From NCBI GenBank assembly GCA_052170475.1, contig JBQNAL010000002.1:168741-232740 (forward strand): a stretch of 64,000 nucleotides of DNA, written 5' to 3'. The notes beneath the pieces were generated by a model, which made no database searches, had not been told where the DNA came from, and was given only the letters and a program-made list of their open reading frames with translations. The translations under genes were made by a program, and so were the position numbers. Below are positions 8,543-17,410 of the stretch, in pieces. Within the stretch, counting starts at the first letter, position 1. Each line of letters begins with the position of its first letter. Source of the stretch: CAJPQU01 sp052170475 (GTDB taxonomy: Bacteria; Bacillota; Negativicutes; Selenomonadales; Selenomonadaceae).

Positions 8543-9040
8543 ATGAAAATCAGAGAACGAGAAGACGCATCATGTCAGCTTTGCGGTGTGTCGGAGGCGG
8601 TGCGCCAGATCGATTGGGAGGTGTCTGACCTTGCCCCGTTGGCGCTGTGCGACTTTTGCCGGGCGCAGCTTTTGGCCGCGTTGGCGATGGATGCGGCGGC
8701 AGAGCGGGAGGCGGCGCGTCCTCAAACTTCTGTTGAGGTAAACCTTTCCCCGGCGGCGGAGGCCGTTCGTCAAGAGGCGGCGTCTTTGACCGAAGCTGCA
8801 TTTGAGGAGAAGTATTTGTCGCATCCCATTGATCGGGTTCTCTTTGAATATATTCGCGGCTACGGGCAAGCCGATATGGATGGCGAAGGGTGCGGCATGG
8901 TGGCCTTGATCATGGACGGGACGGCTTCTGAGGCGGATGTGGTGGAGCGTTTGGCAGCGCTTTCAGAGCGCGGCGTCATCTATCCCGTACCGAGGAAAGC
9001 GGGTTGGTACGGCGCAGATTACGCCTTTTGTGATGATTGA
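8543..9040 (+). CDS. Uncharacterised protein with N-terminal CxxC pair
   Basis: A 165-residue soluble protein I do not recognise. Near the N-terminus it has CQLC and, about 20 residues later, CDFC, a spacing that suits a small treble-clef or rubredoxin-like zinc (or iron) site. An acidic, Ala/Glu-rich linker follows, then a compact C-terminal part with a lone Cys and aromatic residues (GWYGADYAF). The start at 8543 is preceded by AGGAG at 9 bases. It sits 46 bases after the metal permease and may be co-transcribed, so a metal-linked role is possible but only inferred. Confidence 0.65.
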   Translation: MKIREREDASCQLCGVSEAVRQIDWEVSDLAPLALCDFCRAQLLAALAMDAAAEREAARPQTSVEVNLSPAAEAVRQEAASLTEAAFEEKYLSHPIDRVLFEYIRGYGQADMDGEGCGMVALIMDGTASEADVVERLAALSERGVIYPVPRKAGWYGADYAFCDD

Positions 9041-9076
9041 CAGTGAGACGGTTTCATCAGGGGTTTGAGAGGCGCC

Positions 9077-10033
9077 ATGGACATTCAGACGAAATTGCTC
9101 GTTTTTGCCATTGATCTCATCGGCCCTCTGCTCTTAGGCTATGCGTGCCGGTATCAGCGGCGATTGGGGGACGTGTTCTTTAATCGGATGATCCTGAACA
9201 ACATCTTTGTCGTCTGTCCCGTCGTGTCCTTTTTGAGCTTTTGGGTCATGCCGCTGACGCGGGAGCTGTTTTGGATGCCGGTTCTTTCTTTGGCGTTGGG
9301 GTTTTTCCCGGGGATGGCGGCGTGGTGGATCGCGCGGCGTAAATATTCGGACTATCGGGAGCAAGGCGCCTATGTGATGGCGGCGAGCTTGGCCAATTTG
9401 GGAACCATCGGAGGCATTTGCGTCTATCTCGTCTATGGGGAGCAGGGGTACGGATACCAACAGATCGCGACGCTCTTTCAGTATGTGCTGATGTTCGCGT
9501 TCTGCTATCCTCTGGCGCAATATTATGAACGGTGCGCCGATGGTCGCAGCGGGAAGAAAGTTTCCTTTTGGTCGATGATGGTTTCCAAAAATCAGATCGC
9601 CGTCGTGGGGATTCTCATGGGCGGGGCGCTCCAGGTAGCTGGGATACCGCGCCCTGCGGAACTTGCCGGTGTGACGCCTTTTTTCATCCATTTTGGGGCT
9701 TGGACAGGACTTGTTCCCGTGGGCTATTCTTTAGATTTTGGTCGGATGCGCCGGTACTGGCTGTCCCTCTTCGACTTGGCCGTCTTAAAATTTGTCGCCG
9801 CGCCGCTTCTCCTTTACGGATTGTCGGGATTCTTCGTGGAAAGTCCAGCGATGCGTGGGTCGCTCCTCCTCTTGGCTGCGACACCTACGGCGATCAATGC
9901 GGTCGTTGCGGCTCGGCTCTACCATTTGGCGGTGGATCTCACGGTAGCCGCCTTTTTGGTGACGACCCTTTTATTTCTTTTGGTCGTATATCCGGCGCTG
10001 TTTTTGCTTCTCTCTCACGCAGGCTTCACTTGA
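9077..10033 (+). CDS. AEC-family (auxin efflux carrier-like) permease
   Basis: A 318-residue integral membrane protein with about ten hydrophobic helices, similar in layout to bacterial AEC transporters (malonate or malate permeases, YfdV-like). Each half contains a broken helix with small and polar residues (NLGTIGGICVYL in the first, LLLAATPTAINAVVAARLY in the second), the usual substrate-site motif. ATG at 9077 is preferred, with GAGAGG just upstream; a TTG at 9065 is possible. Substrate, probably a carboxylate, is not determined by the sequence. It is followed by the efflux operon after 69 bases. Confidence 0.7.
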   Translation: MDIQTKLLVFAIDLIGPLLLGYACRYQRRLGDVFFNRMILNNIFVVCPVVSFLSFWVMPLTRELFWMPVLSLALGFFPGMAAWWIARRKYSDYREQGAYVMAASLANLGTIGGICVYLVYGEQGYGYQQIATLFQYVLMFAFCYPLAQYYERCADGRSGKKVSFWSMMVSKNQIAVVGILMGGALQVAGIPRPAELAGVTPFFIHFGAWTGLVPVGYSLDFGRMRRYWLSLFDLAVLKFVAAPLLLYGLSGFFVESPAMRGSLLLLAATPTAINAVVAARLYHLAVDLTVAAFLVTTLLFLLVVYPALFLLLSHAGFT

Positions 10034-10102
10034 GCTACGAGCGGAGGGGGCAGGGGCTGCGACGCGGGGATGAACAACACATGCACAAAGAGGGGGCTTA
10101 TC

Positions 10103-11521
10103 ATGAAGATGACGGGGATAGCGGGGGCAATGGCAGCGGTGTTCCTCCTCTATGGGGGGGCGGAGGCAGCGGCGCTGTCCATCGAAGACGCGGTGTCCTT
10201 CGCGCTGCAGGAAAATACGGCGCTCCATATCAAAAAGAAAGGGGAGGATACAGCGCGTGCGGAGTTAAAGGCGGCGCGGGGGAAAAATAGCTTTAGCCTT
10301 TCCGCTTCCGGCGGTTTTACGGAAAGTCGCCCTGACAGCGGTGCGCATATGAGGACGGGGACGGCGTCCCTTTCCGCTTCGCTTCCTCTTTACACGGGAG
10401 GCGCCAATGAGGCGCAGATCAAGAGCGGTGAACTGGGGCTGGACGCAGCGCGGCTCGCGACGGAGCGGGAACGTGAAAATCTTCGTTACAGCGTCGTCAA
10501 AGCGTATTATGATGTATTAGAGGCACAGCGAACGGTGGGCATCAGCCAGGAGACGGTGGATAAATATCAGGCGCATTTACAGAATGTTGAACTGCTCTAT
10601 CAGGCGGGAAGCAAGGCGCGTCTTGACGTTCTGCGCTCTTCGGTGGAGTTGGCGAATGCTCGGCAGGCGCTCATCAAGGCGCAAAATGACTGTGAGGTTC
10701 GTTTCCTTACGTTAAAGAATCTCTTGCGCCTTCCCGCTGAGGAACCGCTCACCTTAACGGAGGATTTTTTCTATCGGCCTTTTTATTCGACCATGGAGGC
10801 CTGCGTGGCCTATGCTGTAAGAAATCGGAAAGATATTCTTATGGATCGCTACACGCTGCGACAAAAGGAATTGGCGCTGGATGTGGCGCGTGCAGGCTAT
10901 CTGCCGCAGGTGAATCTTTCTGCTTCGGCGGAAGCTGACCGGGACTTTCAGCCACGTTCTTCGGAGAGCCACCATTATTCGGCGGGCGTCCGAGTCAGTT
11001 GGACGGTGTTTGACGGCGGCGTGACGGCGGCGGCGGTGGATAAGGCGAAAACGGCGCTTGCTGTCGCGGCACTGACGCTGCAACAGGATATGGACGATGC
11101 GGATCAGGCGGTGCGACAAGCCTATTATGGTATGCGGGAGGCGGAAAAACGGCTCTCTTCCACGCAGGCGGCGGTGGGCGAAGCACGGGAGGATTATGCG
11201 ATCACCATGGAAAAATATCGCGTGGGGCAGGGAATTCTCTTGGATGTCATTGACGCGCAGATCGCGCTTTCTACGGCGGAGATGAACTTTGCCAGTGCCC
11301 AGTACGACTATGCGCGCAATCGAGCCAAGGTGGAAAACGCGGCGGGGCTATCGCTGGGGGACTCAGAGGAAAGCATCGATCCTGCGGCGGTGGAGCAGGG
11401 ACGTATCCGCCAACGAACGCAAGAGATTGTACCGTCGTCGGATTATCAGCGGGCAAAGGCGGTTGTGGATGGGGGTCACATGGCCGTTAACGGGGCGGAC
11501 GGAAATGGGGGAGCGCGATGA
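10103..11521 (+). CDS. TolC-family outer-membrane efflux channel
   Basis: A 472-residue outer-membrane factor: exit duct of a tripartite pump. A signal peptide (cleavage near AEA-A, residue 22) is followed by two repeats rich in long alpha-helical coiled coil (the first near EAQRTVGISQETVDKYQ, the second near AVGEAREDYAITMEKYRVGQG). Each repeat has a short beta segment (SASLSASLPLYTGG and SAGVRVSWTVFDGG). The start at 10103 has AGAGGGGG upstream; an earlier ATG at 10070 would spoil the signal peptide. The stop overlaps the adaptor gene start (ATGA). Together with the next three genes it forms a complete TolC-MacA-MacB type efflux system, further proof of a diderm envelope. Confidence 0.88.
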   Translation: MKMTGIAGAMAAVFLLYGGAEAAALSIEDAVSFALQENTALHIKKKGEDTARAELKAARGKNSFSLSASGGFTESRPDSGAHMRTGTASLSASLPLYTGGANEAQIKSGELGLDAARLATERERENLRYSVVKAYYDVLEAQRTVGISQETVDKYQAHLQNVELLYQAGSKARLDVLRSSVELANARQALIKAQNDCEVRFLTLKNLLRLPAEEPLTLTEDFFYRPFYSTMEACVAYAVRNRKDILMDRYTLRQKELALDVARAGYLPQVNLSASAEADRDFQPRSSESHHYSAGVRVSWTVFDGGVTAAAVDKAKTALAVAALTLQQDMDDADQAVRQAYYGMREAEKRLSSTQAAVGEAREDYAITMEKYRVGQGILLDVIDAQIALSTAEMNFASAQYDYARNRAKVENAAGLSLGDSEESIDPAAVEQGRIRQRTQEIVPSSDYQRAKAVVDGGHMAVNGADGNGGAR

Positions 11522-12624
11522 AGATCGGCAAGGGGGCTAAGATTGCTGCGCTATGTCTCGTTTTGCTCGCCGGGGCTTTCGGCGGGTATCGCTACTATGA
11601 GGGACAGAAGGCGGCGCAGGAAGCAGCGAAGGTGGAGACAACAGAAGTGCGTCGGATGGATCTCCAATCTACCGTGTCGGCAACGGGAACGCTGCGCCCG
11701 GTGGATTCGGTGGAGGTCAGTTCGAAGATCACGGCGCGGATCAAAAATGTGTTGGTGAAGGAAAATGAGCGGGTGAGCGCCGGACAGATCGTGGCGACCT
11801 TAGACGGCAAGGATTACGAAGCGCGGCGGGAGCAGGCGCAGTATAAAGTGGCCAACGCGAAAGCAAAGTACGATCGGGTGTCTTATTTGTATAGGATTGG
11901 CGCCAATACTGAGGCGGAGTATGAGGACGCGGTATACAATTATGATACGGCGCTGAGCAATCTGGAGGTCACGGAGTCGGATTTGGCGGAGACGGTCATC
12001 ACCGCGCCGATGGACGGTGTGGTGGTAGGCGAGCCGCAGACGCCGGGGACGATGGCGGTGCAGGGAACGTCGAATCCGACCGTCATCATGCGCATTGCAG
12101 ATCTTTCTAAGAAGCAGATTCGGGCGAAGGTGGACGAGACGGATATAGGCAATGTCCGCGTGGGGCAAGAGGCCGCCTTCACCGTCAACGCCTTTCCTAA
12201 GCAAAAGTTCACGGCGAAGGTGTCGAAGATTTCTCAAACGGATGTTACGACAAGCTGGGATTCCTCTTCGGGTTCATCTGTGAGCGTGGTCTATTACTAT
12301 GTTACCTTGGACGTTTCGGATCCGGACAATCTCCTCTTGCCCGGTATGACGGCACAGGTCGATATTGTGACGGCGGATAAGCCCGGTGCATTGGCGCTTC
12401 CCATCGCCGCCCTCAAGGCGAACGCCGGCGGCGCTTATGTTCTCTTGGTACAGCCGGATGGGCGCACGGTGAAGCAGTCGATCACAACGGGAATTTACAG
12501 CGACGAATATGTGGAAATTTTAGAGGGGCTTTCTGAGGGGGATCGGGTGGAAAACACCTATAACGTGCCGCAAAAGCGGACTTCGTCTAGGCAAAGAGAG
12601 CGCGGCGGGCCTCCGCCCGTATAA
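11518..12624 (+). CDS. Periplasmic adaptor (membrane fusion) protein, MacA/HlyD family
   Basis: A 368-residue adaptor linking the inner-membrane MacB-like transporter with the TolC channel. An N-terminal membrane anchor (residues about 8-24) is followed by the lipoyl half-motif (VSATGTLRPVDSVEVSSK), a short alpha hairpin (about residues 95-150), the second lipoyl half (ITAPMDGVVVGE), a beta barrel (KKQIRAKVDETDIG) and a membrane-proximal domain ending with LSEGDRVE. The gene overlaps the channel gene by 4 bases and is followed after 15 bases by the ATPase. Exported substrate (macrolide, lipid, peptide or siderophore) cannot be inferred. Confidence 0.88.
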   Translation: MKIGKGAKIAALCLVLLAGAFGGYRYYEGQKAAQEAAKVETTEVRRMDLQSTVSATGTLRPVDSVEVSSKITARIKNVLVKENERVSAGQIVATLDGKDYEARREQAQYKVANAKAKYDRVSYLYRIGANTEAEYEDAVYNYDTALSNLEVTESDLAETVITAPMDGVVVGEPQTPGTMAVQGTSNPTVIMRIADLSKKQIRAKVDETDIGNVRVGQEAAFTVNAFPKQKFTAKVSKISQTDVTTSWDSSSGSSVSVVYYYVTLDVSDPDNLLLPGMTAQVDIVTADKPGALALPIAALKANAGGAYVLLVQPDGRTVKQSITTGIYSDEYVEILEGLSEGDRVENTYNVPQKRTSSRQRERGGPPPV

Positions 12625-12639
12625 AAGGCGGTGAGAGAC

Positions 12640-13347
12640 ATGGTGCGTCACATGATCGAGCTTTCGAGCATTAAGAAAATCTATCAGGTGGGGGGGCAGG
12701 AAGTCGCGGCGCTGGCCGGGATCGATCTCACCATCGATGCAGGGGAATTTGCCGCCCTCATGGGGCCTTCCGGCTCTGGAAAATCGACCCTCATGAACAT
12801 TTTGGGCTGCCTTGATCGGCCTACCTCAGGATCTTATCGATTGGATGGCGACGAAGTGGCCAACCTCAGTGACGACGACTTGGCCGCCACGCGGAACCGG
12901 CGGATCGGCTTCGTCTTTCAGAATTTTAATCTTTTGGCCCGGATCACGGCGGCGGAGAATGTGGCACTGCCTTTGGTGTACGCGGGCGTGGGGGGAAAAG
13001 AGCGCACAGCGCGTGCCCATAAGATCCTGCAAGCGGTGGGACTGGCGGAGCGGGCGGATCATCAGCCCAATGAGCTTTCCGGCGGGCAGCGCCAGCGGGT
13101 CGCCATCGCCCGGGCTTTGGTGAATGATCCTCAAATCCTGATGGCAGATGAGCCTACGGGGAATTTGGATACGAAGTCCACCCGGGAGATCATGGAGATT
13201 TTTGAGGGACTTCACGAAGCGGGGCGCACCATTATTCTCGTCACGCATGAGCCGGAGATCGCGGCCTGCGCCAGTCGGCAGCTCTTGGTGCGGGACGGGC
13301 AGATCACCCGGGACGCCGGGAAGGGCGAGAAGATGGATGTCGTATGA
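12640..13347 (+). CDS. ABC exporter ATP-binding subunit, MacB/LolD type
   Basis: A 235-residue ATPase of the MacB/LolD family that drives a mechanotransmission-type exporter. Motifs: Walker A GPSGSGKSTLM, Q-loop in VFQNFNLL, signature LSGGQRQRVAIARAL, Walker B LMADEPTGNLD, and the H-loop in VTHEPE. The start at ATG 12640 is chosen for its SD-like AAGGCGGTGAG; GTG 12631 and ATG 12652 are alternatives that change only a few residues. In E. coli MacB the ATPase and permease are fused; here they are two genes 12 bases apart, as is common in Firmicutes. Confidence 0.88.
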   Translation: MVRHMIELSSIKKIYQVGGQEVAALAGIDLTIDAGEFAALMGPSGSGKSTLMNILGCLDRPTSGSYRLDGDEVANLSDDDLAATRNRRIGFVFQNFNLLARITAAENVALPLVYAGVGGKERTARAHKILQAVGLAERADHQPNELSGGQRQRVAIARALVNDPQILMADEPTGNLDTKSTREIMEIFEGLHEAGRTIILVTHEPEIAACASRQLLVRDGQITRDAGKGEKMDVV

Positions 13348-13359
13348 GGAGGAAAGGCC

Positions 13360-14580
13360 ATGAGCATGTTTATGGAAAGCGTGAGGATTGCACTTCACGC
13401 CCTTTTTGCCAATAAGATGCGCTCCATCCTGACCATGCTGGGCATCATCATTGGGGTGGGTGCCGTCATCACCATGGTGGCGGTGGGGATGGGCGTGCGG
13501 CAGCGGGTGACGGATTCCGTCGCAAGCTTGGGCAGTAATATGCTCATCATTCGTCCCGGGACTTCTCTTTCCGGGGGGCTGCGTGGTGCCGCAGGGTCGC
13601 GCACCACGCTGAAATATGATGATGCACTTGCCATTGAGAAAAAAATCAAAGAAGTGCGGTACGTTTCTCCGGCGGTGCATGGCACTGGCCAACTCGTCAA
13701 TGGCAATCAGAACTGGAATACGGGTATTCAGGGGGTCACCCCGGCGCACATGATCGTGCGTGATCTCAAGGTGTCCCATGGATCGTTTTTCACGGAAAAG
13801 GACATGACGGTGCGAAGTCGGGTGGCCGTGATCGGGACGACGGTATCGACCAACCTGTTCGGGGAGGAAAATCCCGTGGGAAAGACCATCCGAGTGAACA
13901 GTCAACCCTTTCGGATCATCGGCGTCTTAGAGAGCAAGGGACAGTCCGGTGTGGGGCAGGATCAGGACGACGTGGTTCTCATTCCACTGACGACCGCGAT
14001 GGATCGTCTCTTGGCGATCACTTACATTCACATGATTTATGTGCAGGTCACGAGTCAAGCGGAGATGGCGAAAGCCCAAGGGAACATCGAAACTTTGCTC
14101 CGGCAGCGTCATCATTTAGTCGGGGCGAAGGATGACGACTTTCAGGTGCAGAACCTGACCAGTCTGATGAACATGCTGAATGAAACGACCACCATGCTGA
14201 CGCTCTTTTTAGGCAGCATTGCCGCCATTTCCCTGATCGTCGGCGGAATCGGGATCATGAACATCATGATGGTGTCCGTGACGGAGCGCACGCGTGAGAT
14301 CGGCATCCGAAAGGCGCTGGGGGCGACGTTTCGCAATATCATGACCCAGTTTCTCATCGAATCGGTGGTCATCGGCGTCATCGGCGGGCTCATCGGCATT
14401 GCCTTGGGCATTGGCATCGCAGTGGCCATTGCGCGCTTCGGTGGTTTCCAGACGGTCATCACGGCGCTCCCCATTCTCGTTTCTTTCAGTTTCTCCGTGG
14501 GGATCGGGCTTTTCTTTGGCATCTATCCGGCACGGAAAGCGGCGCTCTTAGACCCCATCGAGGCGCTGCGGTACGAATGA
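13360..14580 (+). CDS. ABC exporter permease subunit, MacB family
   Basis: A 406-residue membrane protein with four transmembrane helices: one near the N-terminus (MLGIIIGVGAVITMVAVGMG), a large periplasmic MacB_PCD domain (about residues 45-270), then three helices forming the FtsX domain, including SLIVGGIGIMNIMMVSVTERTREIGIRKALG, the conserved cytoplasmic coupling stretch. SD AGGAGGAAAGG lies just upstream. It closes the TolC-MacA-MacB efflux operon and is followed by a hairpin terminator. Confidence 0.88.
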   Translation: MSMFMESVRIALHALFANKMRSILTMLGIIIGVGAVITMVAVGMGVRQRVTDSVASLGSNMLIIRPGTSLSGGLRGAAGSRTTLKYDDALAIEKKIKEVRYVSPAVHGTGQLVNGNQNWNTGIQGVTPAHMIVRDLKVSHGSFFTEKDMTVRSRVAVIGTTVSTNLFGEENPVGKTIRVNSQPFRIIGVLESKGQSGVGQDQDDVVLIPLTTAMDRLLAITYIHMIYVQVTSQAEMAKAQGNIETLLRQRHHLVGAKDDDFQVQNLTSLMNMLNETTTMLTLFLGSIAAISLIVGGIGIMNIMMVSVTERTREIGIRKALGATFRNIMTQFLIESVVIGVIGGLIGIALGIGIAVAIARFGGFQTVITALPILVSFSFSVGIGLFFGIYPARKAALLDPIEALRYE

Positions 14581-14592
14581 AAATAGCAAAGG

Positions 14593-14642
14593 AAAAGCGC
14601 CCCCTTTTCGCCGCCGTCAAGCGGGAAGGGAACGCTTTTTTT
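14593..14642 (+). terminator. Probable terminator of the efflux operon
   Basis: Imperfect hairpin AAAAGCG...CCCCTTTTCG pairing with GCGGGAAGGG...CGCTTTTTTT, ending in seven T residues, 12 bases after the MacB stop. Confidence 0.65.
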
Positions 14643-14671
14643 GTAGGACGAGGAAACGTGGGATGTCTCGG

Positions 14672-15736
14672 TTATTTCGGGTTATACTCAATGATTTGGA
14701 GTTCCGTGTTTTTATTGAGATCGATAATTTCCTTTTCATTTACTCGAATGAGGGGCTTTGAGGAAAAATCGTTTTCGTAGCGGACGATGTTGCCCACGAG
14801 GCCGTTGTCCAATTTGACTCGGGAGCCTAAGAAGGTTTCTTTGAGATGTTTGAGGAAGGGAACGCAAACGTTCGGGTCGAGCTTGGTATACATGTCTTGC
14901 GTGATCCGCTCGATGGCGTCGAAGGGCGTATTTTTCTTCTGCCCTTCTCGTTCCGTCGTGATGTTGTCGTAAAGATTCGCTAGTCCGATGATGCGGGCGT
15001 AGAGGTGAATATCGTTGCCCTTGAGGTTAAAGGGAAAGCCGGAGCCGTCCATGCATTCATGGTGCTGAAGCGCGGCCAATTTTACCCCGTCGGACAGCTC
15101 TGGGGAGGCGTTCAGGATACGATTGCCGTCAATGGTGTGCTGCATGTAGGCATCCAAATCCTCTTCGGTTAGGTGTTCGATCTGTTTGTCGATCAGACGC
15201 GGCGGAAATTTCGTCTTTCCTATATCGTGGAGGAAGCCGGCCAAAATGAGATCCTGCGTTTCCGCAGCGGACATCATCATCCATTTCGCTAAGACTCCCG
15301 CCAAGACGGAAACGCGGACAGAGTGATTGTAAATATCGCTGGCCAGGTGATTGACCTCCAAGAGATAATCAATGGCGCCGCTTTGCTTCGCCATGGGGGC
15401 AAGGGTTTCCTGCACCATGTTTTTGGATTTCTCTACCGGCGGCTTGTCGCTCTTTTCCGCTTCGTCGAAGATTTCCCGGGCGGTGTGAATCACTTCTTTG
15501 TACTCGGTGACAAAGGCGCTGGCAGGATTAAAGATGGCAGCGACGTTCTGGAAGGCCTCGCTGAGTTCATACTCATCCTTGACGTAGACCGAGGGAATGT
15601 CCAAAAATCCCAGTCGGGTAATATGCGCCTTCGTGAGCATGGTTCCTTCGGAGAGGACGACGATCATATCGTCATTAATGATGGAACGAGCCAGGATCAT
15701 GCCTGGGGTTAAGGATTCAATATCAACAGAGCGCAA
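14672..15736 (-). CDS. HD-GYP domain protein, probable cyclic-di-GMP phosphodiesterase
   Basis: A 354-residue signalling protein expected to hydrolyse cyclic di-GMP. The N-terminal 60 residues match the small domain often found before HD-GYP (LTPGMILARSI). The catalytic domain has HDIGK and HHECMDGSGFP; the family form is HHExxDGxGYP, so Tyr is Phe here. A C-terminal extension (LGSRVKLDNGLVGNIVRYE) resembles a small SH3-like barrel seen in Negativicute relatives. The start is TTG at 15736, because AAGGAGG lies 8 bases before it; longer frames up to 15844 would place that SD inside the gene. In a genome segment with type IV pili, a c-di-GMP link is plausible but not shown. Confidence 0.85.
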   Translation of the reverse strand: MRSVDIESLTPGMILARSIINDDMIVVLSEGTMLTKAHITRLGFLDIPSVYVKDEYELSEAFQNVAAIFNPASAFVTEYKEVIHTAREIFDEAEKSDKPPVEKSKNMVQETLAPMAKQSGAIDYLLEVNHLASDIYNHSVRVSVLAGVLAKWMMMSAAETQDLILAGFLHDIGKTKFPPRLIDKQIEHLTEEDLDAYMQHTIDGNRILNASPELSDGVKLAALQHHECMDGSGFPFNLKGNDIHLYARIIGLANLYDNITTEREGQKKNTPFDAIERITQDMYTKLDPNVCVPFLKHLKETFLGSRVKLDNGLVGNIVRYENDFSSKPLIRVNEKEIIDLNKNTELQIIEYNPK

Positions 15737-15957
15737 GGTAGGTTCCTCCTTTATATGTGTCTTCGCATCTGAAAAAGAGAGCCGTTTTTGAACATCAGCC
15801 TTCCTTTGAGGAAGTTCATCTCCCTGAAATTTATCACCGTACACATATATTCGTGATCAAACGGCGTTTTCCTACCGAAACATTAAATATTTTTCAAACT
15901 TTGGGCAAAGGTCACAGGGCAGTGTCGATTTTGCCGGCACGGCCTCCTTCCTTCGCC

Positions 15958-15986
15958 TTGCAATTCAGATGAGATTTCGCTAAAAT
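15958..15986 (+). promoter_or_regulatory. Promoter of the TSUP-folate operon
   Basis: TTGCAA at 15958-15963 and TAAAAT at 15981-15986, spacer 17. The transcript would start about 40 bases before the TSUP start codon. The rest of 15737-15957 shows no gene or clear structure. Confidence 0.65.
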
Positions 15987-16034
15987 CATAAGGGATTGAA
16001 AAGGCGCGCGTGTTTGCGTGGATAGGGGGACACG

Positions 16035-16805
16035 ATGTTGGAGTTAGACTTGGGCATGGGAGCCTTTTTGGTCGTCATGGGCTTCCTTGCGGCGTTCATT
16101 GATTCCGTGGTGGGGGGCGGCGGGCTGATCTCCACGCCAGCACTCATGTGGACGGGGCTTCCGCTTGTGACGGTATTAGGCACGAATAAGGTGGCGGCCA
16201 CCATGGGGGCGCTCACCAGCGTGGTGGCTTTCCTTCGCTCTGGGCGCGTGGACGTGCCGCTCGTCAAAAAGCTCTGCCCGCTGTCCTTTGTCGGCTCCGT
16301 GGCCGGGGTGCTTACGGTGCGGGCGGTTCCACCGGATTTTTTGCGCCCCTTGGTGGTGATCCTGCTGGTGGCGGTGGCCATTTACAGTGTGATGAAAAAG
16401 GATTGGGGCGATGTGTCCACCTATCACGGCATGACGGCGCGCGTTACGTATCTGAGCTTTGGCGTGGCGTTCCTCTTCGGCTTTTACGATGGCTTCTTTG
16501 GCCCGGGGACGGGGTCGTTTCTCCTCTTTTCCTTTCTCCTCTTAGGCTTTGATTTTGTGGGGGCGGCGGCGAATGCGCGGGCGCTGAATTTTTCTAGCAA
16601 CATCGCGGGTCTTATCACCTTCGCTCTCTTGGGGGCGGTGGAATACCGCTACGCACTTCCCATGGGGCTTTCGATGATCGTCGGCGCGTTCTGCGGGACG
16701 AAGATGGCGCTGACGAAGGGGGCGGGGTATGTGCGTCCGCTCTTTATCGTCGTGACGGCGATTCTCATCGGCAAGCAGATCATGGATTTGCTGGAGAAAT
16801 CATAG
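16035..16805 (+). CDS. TSUP (TauE/SafE) family membrane transporter
   Basis: A 256-residue permease with seven to eight hydrophobic helices, of the family that exports sulfite, sulfoacetate or related anions. The duplicated motif is clear: SVVGGGGLISTPALM in the first half and GFFGPGTGSFLLF in the second. A GGGGGA-type SD precedes ATG 16035. Its stop codon shares a base with the GTG start of folE, so it is translationally coupled to the folate genes. Why an anion exporter heads a folate operon is unclear; substrate is unknown. Confidence 0.8.
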   Translation: MLELDLGMGAFLVVMGFLAAFIDSVVGGGGLISTPALMWTGLPLVTVLGTNKVAATMGALTSVVAFLRSGRVDVPLVKKLCPLSFVGSVAGVLTVRAVPPDFLRPLVVILLVAVAIYSVMKKDWGDVSTYHGMTARVTYLSFGVAFLFGFYDGFFGPGTGSFLLFSFLLLGFDFVGAAANARALNFSSNIAGLITFALLGAVEYRYALPMGLSMIVGAFCGTKMALTKGAGYVRPLFIVVTAILIGKQIMDLLEKS

Positions 16806-17410
16806 TGGGTGTTGTTTCTATCGTCAAAGGAAGCGGGGTGAGGGACGCGGATCAGGAAAAGGCCATCAAGGCGATGCGGGATTTTTTGGAGGCGCTGGGT
16901 CTTGATCTGACAGCAGATGGACTCAACAGGACGCCGGAGAGGGTGGCGAAGATGTATGCGCTTCTCTTTTCCGGCTGTGGACAGGCGACGAAGCCGATCT
17001 GGGGCGAAGTGTTTGAGGCGGAGAGCCACGGCTTGGTGGCGGTGCGCCATATCCCGTTTTACTCCATGTGTGAACACCATTTGGTGCCGTTCTTCGGCGA
17101 GGTGCATATCGCCTATTTGCCAAGGGACGGCAAGGTGGCGGGCTTTGGCAAATTCACGAAGGTGGTTGATGCGCTGGCGCATCGGCCGCAGCTCCAAGAA
17201 CGGCTGACGAGAGAGATCGCTGTCGCCATCGAGGAAGATTTAGGTGCGCAAGGGGTGATGGTGGTCATCTCTGCACAGCAGCTCTGCATGATGATCCGTG
17301 GGGAGTTGTCCATCGGAACGCGGACGGTGACGGCGGAGAGCCGGGGGAAGCTGCGCGGTGATGGCGGTCTTCCGCAGCAGGCGTGGCAGCTCTTGATGGA
17401 GGAGAAATAA
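16805..17410 (+). CDS. folE: GTP cyclohydrolase I family protein (FolE) with altered active site
   Basis: A 201-residue homologue of FolE, which turns GTP into dihydroneopterin triphosphate, the first step of folate synthesis. The zinc site is present: Cys89 and His92 in SMCEHHLVPF and Cys161 in QLCMMIRG. The catalytic His two residues before that last Cys (His179 in E. coli) is Gln159, codon CAG at 17279-17281. Two more pocket residues differ: Ser135 of GLSK is Gly115 (GFGK) and Arg139 is Lys119. In the E. coli enzyme, His179 replacements open the GTP imidazole ring but do not complete the reaction. GTG start with GGAG at 8 bases; coupled to the TSUP gene upstream and to folP downstream (TAATG). 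An intact FolE2 is encoded at 57.8 kb. Family assignment is firm, full activity is doubtful. Confidence 0.9.
   Translation: MGVVSIVKGSGVRDADQEKAIKAMRDFLEALGLDLTADGLNRTPERVAKMYALLFSGCGQATKPIWGEVFEAESHGLVAVRHIPFYSMCEHHLVPFFGEVHIAYLPRDGKVAGFGKFTKVVDALAHRPQLQERLTREIAVAIEEDLGAQGVMVVISAQQLCMMIRGELSIGTRTVTAESRGKLRGDGGLPQQAWQLLMEEK

Noticed and set aside
12826..13905. Long open frame antisense to the MacB ATPase and permease genes
   Set aside because: It is rich in His, Arg and Pro, as expected of a GC-rich shadow frame, and opposes two clear genes.
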